A program made the translations under genes and the position numbers. The notes beneath the pieces were generated by a model that was not told the origin of the DNA, searched no databases, and saw only the letters and a program-made list of their open reading frames with translations. From Benincasa hispida (taxonomy: Eukaryota; Streptophyta; Magnoliopsida; Cucurbitales; Cucurbitaceae), in assembly GCF_009727055.1 (NCBI RefSeq), contig NC_052351.1, forward strand, positions 58,571,643 through 58,635,642: 64,000 nt of DNA. Reading direction: 5' to 3'. Below, piece by piece: positions 56,882 to 64,000 of this stretch (its first letter is position 1; every line of letters begins with the position of its first letter).

Positions 56882-59010
56882 TGCATTAAATTATCTTGAA
56901 ATATTTGAGCATTATTTTGATAAATTGGGGTTAAAAGATAATTAATTTAAAATATATTTGTAAAGGATTGGAATTTTAATTCAATTTAAGGGAAAATTGG
57001 ATTAATTTATTTTGGGGAAAGTGTGTTTTTAAATTAATTAAATATTTGGAAGGATGTAATTTATCTCAACTATTAGATTGCATGTTCCAAGTTAGTTAAT
57101 TGAGTTGAGATTAATTTGATAAGAGATTTGGAATTTCTAGATTATTTTGGATAAAGATTGGAAAATAAAGAAAGAGAAAAAAAAAAATAGAATTTTGGAA
57201 ATTAAAAGGAATCTAAAATTTAAGAAGAAAATGGGACATTGTGGTTCTAAATTTATTCTATTTAATTTTGTAGTTTGTATCCAAATTAGAGAAGATAATT
57301 AATTTAAATTGAGTTGACAAGAGAAATTTGGATTTAATTTAAATTAATTAGATGATGAATTTTCTAATTAATTAAAATATGGATTTCCTAATTAGAGAAA
57401 TGGTCTTATTCAAAAAGAAAATATAATCTATCTACTCTTAGGTTATAGAATCCCAAATAATTTAGGATCAAGAGTATTTTTCCTCTATAAATACAACCAT
57501 TCACTTCATTCCAAACCATTCACTTCATTCTAAAGGGAGGTCAATTAGACAAAACAATTCATCTTACTTTCATGTTTTTTTTAACCGTTCGCTATTGTAC
57601 GTCTGTTGGTCACCGCTGCACGTCGAATTTTTATTTGGTGAGTTGTTGATGATTTTTCTTTGGATTTCTCGATTGGTTCTTTAGTACACACTAAATTTTG
57701 GGCCAACTTGATTTATCTATAAGATTTGGATCATCAATTCAAGTTTTTGAAAGTCGTTAGTGTACTATTCAACAAGTTCCGAAGCTTTAGAGTGCATAAT
57801 TGGTGAGTATTAAGACTATGGAACTTTTGGATTAGTTATAAATGTTAGAAATTGGATTTTAAATCCTAAATTATGGTTTATGTATAGATTTGAATCTTTG
57901 AGCGAAGTTTGGAATAAATTTGGAGTAAACAAAGCGTTTGCGACATTAATTCAAATTTTTGTTGGAGGTTGATTTCTTTGATTAATTTTGGAATTTCAAT
58001 TCGAGGTAAGTAATCTTACTACTGAAACCACCTTTGTATCCGACGATAAATTTAAGAATAATTTTGAGGATTTCAAGATTGTGTGCATCGAGATGCATGA
58101 AGAAAAATAAGCCTATCTTAATTATGTTTTGAAACATGTGATGAGTGCAAGCATGGATTAAATTTTTTATATGCTTTGCTAGAAGAAGAGCATGATGATG
58201 TATTTACATGATTGTGGTACTTTAGTTTAGTACATGTTATTTATGATGGTGATAGTTACCCTTACCCGTAATTAGATACCCATCAGAGATTTGTGTTTCG
58301 TTCGAGATTCACCAGAGGTTTGTATTTCCTTCGAGATTCACTAGAGGTCTGTGTTTCCTTCAGGATTCACCAAAGGTTTGTGTTTCCTTCGGTATTCACC
58401 CGAAGTTAGTGATCTCCTTCGAGACTTCAACAGAGTTTAGTGATCTCCTACAGGATTTCACCAGAGGTTTGTGGGTATATCTCACCTATGGTAGGGCATG
58501 TTCAATTATCCGATGACCATCCCATAGAAAGTAGAGGTTTATGCATGTCCCACTAGAGAATGGCATCTAGAGGATATAGATGTTTAGCTTGACCCCAGTA
58601 GTGGGGTTACTTACTGAGTATTTTATACTCATCCTTTTTTATGTTATGTTTTTCAGGTAAGTGCAAGAACGTACCGGTGAATGGTAAAAGGAATCCATGA
58701 TCGTGTTATTGGGACTAGAGAGATGCTTTCACTCATGTTTTCATGTTTTAGTATTTTAAACTCCAATCTTGATGTTTGAACTTAGAGTTCCATTGTTGAA
58801 TTTTTTATTTATAAAACTTCAAGAAATAATTTTGAACTTATATTTTAGGGGGACCCCGATCAAAGATTTTCGATTATTTAGATTTTACAAAAGTTATTTA
58901 TTTAATAAAATTTGTTTGATTTAGTTAAAATTTGTGAGAGAATCGTTTTGAGATTTATTCATGCATGCAGTAACGACTTAGTATAAGTCCTAGAAAGTCA
59001 GATCGTTACA
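56882..59010 (+). mobile_element. Solo LTR, Ty3/gypsy-like, 2129 bp
   Basis: Starts TGCATTAAATTATCTTGAAA and ends AGTCAGATCGTTACA. A perfect 5-bp duplication TGATT flanks it (56877-56881 and 59011-59015). The interior has TATAAATAC near 57486 and the phrase GTGGGGTTACTTACTGAGTA near 58611. No primer site, polypurine tract or coding region is attached. Confidence 0.84.
58270..58480. repeat. Tandem sub-repeats in the solo LTR, about 33-bp unit
   Basis: Six to seven copies of a unit like TTCGAGATTCACCAGAGGTT followed by TGTGTTTCC. The first three are well conserved and the later ones carry TAGTGATCTCC instead. Confidence 0.82.
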
Positions 59011-59015
59011 TGATT

Positions 59016-59440
59016 AATAGAAGGGATTAGCTAAAATATAATAAAGTTACAAACTTTGATCATATTAGACATAATTACCATTCCAAATGGGAAGAGAGAC
59101 CATAGATAAATTTTTACAAATTATTTTTCTTCTTTAAAATGTCATAACATTTTTTTTTTAAAAAAATTACTTTGAGAAAAAAGTATAGATATTCTTAAAA
59201 ACTTAGAGATCAAAAAAATATATTTTTAAAAATTCGAGAACTAAACACACGTATTCTTCAAAGTTTGAGGACTAAAAAGTCATATTTATATATTCATCAC
59301 CATTCTTTACTTTTATTTTATAATTTTAAAATAATCAATGTAATCATATTAAAATGAAAAAATTATATGCAAAATATAAATTAAAAATATATTTAAATTA
59401 GGGGTAGTTGCAAATATAACAATCAAGTCTAAAGTAATAG
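59016..59440. other. AT-rich intergenic DNA
   Basis: No coding frame or defined repeat. Confidence 0.45.
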
Positions 59441-59830
59441 TCGATTCAATCGTTACTGCCCTCCCTCAGTCCATCTTGCCACCACCGACGATGCATCTGC
59501 CAAGATCCAACCGCCACCTCTCTTCGTTCGTGCTACTGCACCCACATCTTATTGCCTCCCTCTGCAAGATTTTTTCCCAGTGTTCAAGCCAACCAGAAAA
59601 ATCGCCCATCAACATCTTCAAGTTTCGGTGCCCATTGTTCCCATCGTTCAACTTGTTGTCTTTTGTTCCCGTCATTCAAGTTTCAGTTGTTTACATCTGT
59701 ACTAGTGGCTGTTGTTTCGGTCGTCCTTGTCTACACGTGTGGTTATTGGTCTCGAGAAGATTGTTGGCTATGAAGAACCGTTTACAGCTTTTTTTTCTTT
59801 AAAGAAATTTCTTCCTCGGATCTCTTTGTT
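59441..59830 (+). other. GC-richer stretch with an unsupported 108-codon frame
   Basis: A frame from 59476 to 59802 starts MPPPTMHLPRSNRHLSSF. It has no recognised domain; a second overlapping frame of 73 codons and an antisense frame of 69 codons are equally open, so coding is doubtful. The local base composition is less AT-rich than its surroundings. It could be an exon remnant or part of a transposon. Confidence 0.25.
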
Positions 59831-59944
59831 GTGGGTTTATTCTTTAGATCTCACCGTCATGGTTTGATCAATTCAGTAAGACTACTTTGGTTTGGTTTGG
59901 TGATATATGTAGCCTTCTTCAATTTTTCGATGTATATTGTGATA

Positions 59945-59951
59945 ATATTAA

Positions 59952-60001
<50 letters not shown>

Positions 60002-60002
60002 T

Positions 60003-60036
<34 letters not shown>

Positions 60037-60050
60037 ATATATATATCATT
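59945..60050. repeat. TA microsatellite
   Basis: About 100 bp of almost pure TA repeat with a few extra A residues. Confidence 0.95.
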
Positions 60051-61240
60051 TATATATTTAGATTTCCCGTGTTATGATATATACACGTATATTTACTGAA
60101 CATGGACTGCATAGATAGCTTTGTTTATTTGAAATTAGATATCCTATTTTATGATATATACACTTCTATATATTGAACATTGAGTCCATCTATGGTTTAT
60201 ATACTAAAGATAGCCTTGTTTGTTTGAAAATGATGTAGTTTGAAAATGAATTTGAAGTAGTCACATTAATTGGGAATTAGCAATTTATGTCAGGGAGCTT
60301 ATGTTAAATTTTGATTTATTGAGATTTTTAGCTACTTAAATAAAATTTATGATATATACTATCATATAAATGGAATTTATGATATATGTTATAATTTATG
60401 TTAAACGTGTAGTCAATCTTTTCAATATGTTTCATATATTGGTTGGAATATTTGCAAACATCTAACACAATGTTCCAAGGTATATTAACATACATATCAG
60501 AACATAGTGAGAATATATTATAGGTACAAGCGATACCTAATAAGAAATACATACATATTAGAATATCTGAGATAATACATCAAATAAACAAAGGAATATA
60601 TTACAGACACAAACTATACCTAATTAGAAGTGTATACATATCATAATACATGAGATATATACGCCAAACAATTGAATATATTACATAATACTAAAAAAAC
60701 AACATGATATATCGCATAATATCAAAAAATGAAACAAGAAAAATGAAATGTAAAATAAAATCATATTAAATGTATTATCTCTCTCCAATTGAAAATAGAA
60801 AAAATTATATTAAATGCATTTTATCTCTCCATAATAAATGTATCTTCTCTCCAACATCAAAAGAAGCTTCATAAATATGGAAAAATATATACAAAAAAAT
60901 TGGATATAAAAAAATGAAAAATAGTAAAATTGTCCAAAACTAACACTAAAAGTGTTCTTTGAAAAAATTTAAATTTAAAACATTTATAAAATATGGTTCA
61001 AAGATGATTTTCAATGTAAATTTTTTTTTTATCAATTGGACTTTAGCTCAAATAATAATATCAAATTGGTTCAAATTATTTTATTGAATTCAACCGTAAT
61101 GATGAGATCACGTAACCTCATCTAGATTTGTCAATAATTTAGAATACATATCAATTTTTAATTAGTCCTAATTAGATGATTTGTAATTTGTCAATCTAAT
61201 TAAATATGGTATGATATATTAAACTTGAAAAATGATGTAC
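60051..61240. other. AT-rich intergenic DNA
   Basis: Very AT-rich, with repeated ATATGATATATAC-like words between 60070 and 60700. No gene or defined element. Confidence 0.45.
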
Positions 61241-61470
61241 ACGCGCTATAAAAAACAGTGGGAGAGACAGCTAGATTTTCCAGTGCCTCGGTACAGCAAT
61301 AATGCGACTGAATGGCCCTTTAACTTGATAGCCTTTGCTAGAGCAGTGACGTTAGTGACACGTCACTTTGATGACATCATATTTAAAGATAAGATTTATG
61401 GAAAAATTTAAAGCTTACGTGTCGACAGGAGTGAGGGGAAGATATAGAAGGTAGAGAGAAAATGAATTCG
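61241..61470 (+). promoter_or_regulatory. Possible promoter-like segment with TGACG/ACGTCA cluster
   Basis: Within 35 bases lie TGACG (61347-61351), TGACACGTCA (61356-61365) and TGACATCA (61372-61379), all of the type bound by TGA-class bZIP factors, and TACGTGTCGAC near 61418 is ABRE-like. GCTATAAAAAAC at about 61245 is TATA-like but upstream of the cluster. No gene follows that I can support, so this may be an orphan promoter or chance. Confidence 0.3.
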
Positions 61471-61695
61471 TGTTTGAATTCCTACCCTTTAAAATTTCCA
61501 CAATTCTTCAAATCGGATAATAAAAATGGCTATTTCTTTTTTTCTTCACGTGAAAGAAATTTCAAAAATAAATATTTATACAAATTTTCATGTAACATTT
61601 CTACATTCTATAGGTTCAATATCAACCTGATAGATAAATTAATATTTAGATAATATTCGAGTACATTCTAAGATGCATACATATTTGTGTATATC

Positions 61696-62568
61696 TAGAG
61701 ATATTTAATTTTCTCATGGAGTGAAAATTTATTTATTAGGTGGGGAATAGGAGAGGGGGTGGGGGAAGAAAATTCCCCATGAGCTAAATGGGAACGGGGA
61801 TGGAAGAATGCATTTCCTGTCCCGTCCCTACCCTCGCCCCCGCCCCTGCCCCGTTCCCCATTCCCGCCCTGATTAGCTTTTAACCTATTTATTTAGTATA
61901 GTTTATAATGTTATGTTATATTATTATTAAATATGAGAAATTATTTCAAATGGTAAAATTGTTGAAAATATTCATAAGAATAACAAAATTTTAAAACTAT
62001 CAATGATAGACGTTGATAGACACTGATAGACTTCTATCCGTGTCTATCAATGTTACTGATAGTCTATCAATATCTATAGTGTCTATCATTGATAGTTCCA
62101 AAATTTTGCTATATTTATAAAACATTTTGATTCAATTTTCTATATTTAAAAATAGCCCTATGAATATTACATTTAAATTTCAAATTTGATTATTTATTGG
62201 GAAAGATAATGAATATGTTTAAATTGAATATTTAAATTTAGATTATATATGTGAATAATTTGATTTATATTTATTTCTTTCTACTAAAAAAAATTAATTA
62301 ACTTCTGTAGGTCAAAATTTGAGTAATTAAGCTAACCTAATAAACAGTTTAGTGAAAAAGTTAATTATTTAATTAAATTTGATCATATTAGTGATTTAAA
62401 TTAATTAACTTTTTATAAGAAAAAAAAGTAATGGGAAAAAATTCCCTGTGGAGAATCCCTGTTCCGATCCCTGTGGAGAATTTTACGGGAATGAGGAATA
62501 AAATGGGAAGCGGGGACGGGGATGGGAAATGGCATCTCCGGTCCCGCCCTGCTCTGTGGACATCTCTA
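61696..62568. mobile_element. hAT-like element with GC-rich ends, second copy, with nested MITE
   Basis: Opposite orientation to the element at 56032. Left end TAGAGATATTTAATTTTCTC, right end complementary to TAGAGATGTCCACAGAGCAG. GGGGACGGGGATGGG and complementary words fill both subterminal parts. The flanking 8-mers TGTATATC and TTCATACC match at 5 of 8. A 224-bp MITE at 61935-62158 interrupts it. Confidence 0.8.
61935..62158. mobile_element. Hairpin MITE with TCTATC/GATAGA core, copy 2
   Basis: Same family as 16672-16912, with arms reaching ACTATCAATGATAGAC on both sides. The sister hAT-like element (56032) lacks it at the corresponding point, giving an empty site. Flanking 9-mers ATTAAATAT and TATGAATAT agree at 6 of 9, compatible with a Mutator-like 9-bp duplication that has decayed. 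Confidence 0.75.
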
Positions 62569-64000
62569 TTCATACCACCATCATTACTCACACAAAAGAA
62601 TTAAAATATTATAAAAAAAAAAAAGAGAAGAATTTGTCACATGTGAAATTATGATTAACAATTTGGTGAAATGCACTAAGATAGATGCTGCCCCAGAAGT
62701 ACATAAGTATTTTTCTTAATATTTTATTATGTTTTTATTATGTTATAGGTAATTTTGGACCAAAAGTCATCGAGCTCAAGAGAGTGGAGCGCTAGGTGCA
62801 AGTTCGAAATAACAATAGTCATGTGAGGGGCAAAGGACTGTGAGAAATGGGCCAAGAGAAAGAGACCAGGAGAAGAGAGGAAATTGAGCCGAGTGGCTCA
62901 AGGTGTCTACCTCAACCTCAGAGGTCGAGGCTGAGTTCACTTTGGGCCAAGTAGCCTAAGGTGCTTGCCTCAAGTCCACTTTCTTCTCATTGCTAGGGTC
63001 CACTTTTTGTGGACCACAGGCTTAGCCCCTATGTAGGCTCAGATTGGCATCTTTAAGTCCTTCTCGGATTAGGAACCTTGGGATGCACTCCTCTACAAAC
63101 AAGATACTATAACTTCATAAAAAGTTTTATTTCCTACTTCCAATTTGCTCAAACCCTTTGTTGATTACTTAAGCATCAGACATTTTGTGATAGACACCAC
63201 AATGTTTTTCTTTTCTTTTTAATTTGTTGGTTATCGTTTTTTCCCTACAAATTTATTGTTAAAGGCACATGAAGATCAGGTGAATCTTGTTATCTAGATA
63301 TTGTCATCAACATATTATATAATAAAAAATCTATCCGACATAAAAATAATCATAAAAATATCACTATTAGAATACAATATAAATATGATGACGGATTAAA
63401 ATTTTAACTGTATATAAAAATGCCAATTAACCCTTTATGTCAAATGTCAAATCTATAAACATATCAAAATGTCAAATCTGTAAACATATTAAAATAATAT
63501 AATTTATAAATCATTAATCAGAGAATGAGTTGTCCATTACAATCCTTTTTTTTTTTTTGGTAGTGGAATATAATGACAATAAATGTAGTTGTCCAAATAT
63601 TTAATAAGTTTAATTTATTTTTTTAAATCTTTTTTTATGTACAATCCATTGTATCTTATAATTTGTTATAATAGAAAAATTCAAAGTAAATTGATTTATA
63701 GTTTCAAAATTTTTATATGTAAAAATTAATTTGTATATAATGACTAATAATTAGTAGTTACTAGTCATAAAAATAATACTAGGAAACAAATAATTTTTCG
63801 ATTATAAATAGAATCATTATATTGAATAAAAACATGATATCGGATACTATTTTGTGATTTGAAAAGGCTCTACGTAGTTTTTTTTTCTTAGTAAAAACAT
63901 TAACTTAATTTAATATGAACCAAATAATAAATGCATTGCAAGTAGGGTTAATAAATAGTGTGTAGAGATCATTGAATGAAGAGAGAGATATTTCAAGCTT
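62569..64000. other. Intergenic DNA, unassigned
   Basis: 62750-63110 is less AT-rich, with near-repeated phrases GAGTGGCTCAAGGTGTCTAC and AAGTAGCCTAAGGTGCTTGC. It could be a decayed LTR (the later ACTTAAGCATCAGACATTTT has a Tat-LTR flavour), but no boundary or coding frame was found. 63300-64000 is plain AT-rich DNA. Confidence 0.35.

Noticed and set aside
59476..59802. A 108-codon frame as a host gene
   Set aside because: No domain, no start context support, and overlapping frames on both strands are also open.
1..64000. Endogenous pararetrovirus, tRNA, rRNA or other RNA genes
   Set aside because: No movement or coat protein motifs, no cloverleaf with A and B boxes and no rRNA-like stretches were seen; all reverse transcriptase traces fit gypsy elements or LINEs.

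Overview
The window is AT-rich nuclear DNA from a flowering plant. The evidence is intron-containing plant gene families (a MORN-repeat phosphatidylinositol phosphate kinase and a VQ-motif protein) set in a dense bed of Athila-type Ty3/gypsy, Ty1/copia, LINE, hAT-like, Tourist-like and Mutator-like repeats. A eudicot, possibly a cucurbit, is my guess from the repeat vocabulary; nothing here proves the species.

Only two host genes look intact, both on the minus strand. At 11807-15250 lies a complete eight-exon type-B PIP5K (789 aa, every intron GT-AG, phases consistent). At 41756-42244 lies a single-exon VQ protein (162 aa) of the sigma-factor-binding (SIB1) type. Two fragments of a plant-mobile-domain gene (26490-26870 and 37896-38250) look like one dead gene split by about 11 kb of retroelements.

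Layout. 1-7660: nested Athila-like copies, namely an antisense RT fragment, a sense LTR with gag-pro, an antisense pro-gag joined to it tail-to-tail, and an antisense LTR with solo-LTR character. 7660-10870: unassigned repeats rich in GATCG words, with one single-N join. 10870-15850: hAT-like element and the PIP5K gene. 16170-20125: long-TIR element with nested MITE, then a LINE fragment carrying a hAT-like insertion. 20130-26210: LTR remnants, a 104-bp tandem array, a polypyrimidine tract and a clean solo LTR with 5-bp target duplications. 26490-38250: the dead plant-mobile-domain gene enclosing an Athila-like element whose RT segment is inverted, then a stack of LTRs. 38640-44340: MITEs, the VQ gene, a minisatellite. 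44493-52228: a dead copia element lacking RT, with a foreign LTR inside. 52530-64000: another LTR, microsatellites, a long-TIR element, two GC-ended hAT-like elements (one with a nested MITE), a second clean solo LTR, and unassigned AT-rich DNA.

The most important finding is technical. At 36360-36847 the assembly contains Nextera Tn5 mosaic-end sequences, mostly as the 38-bp head-to-head junction of a mate-pair library, with the genomic blocks between them duplicated. Translations across them give the artefact peptides SYTHLDVYKRQ and MCIRDR. Single-N joins with repeated flanks at 8200 and 34874, and a strand inversion beside a 25-N gap at 30199, also point to assembly error. I found no convincing new biological system.
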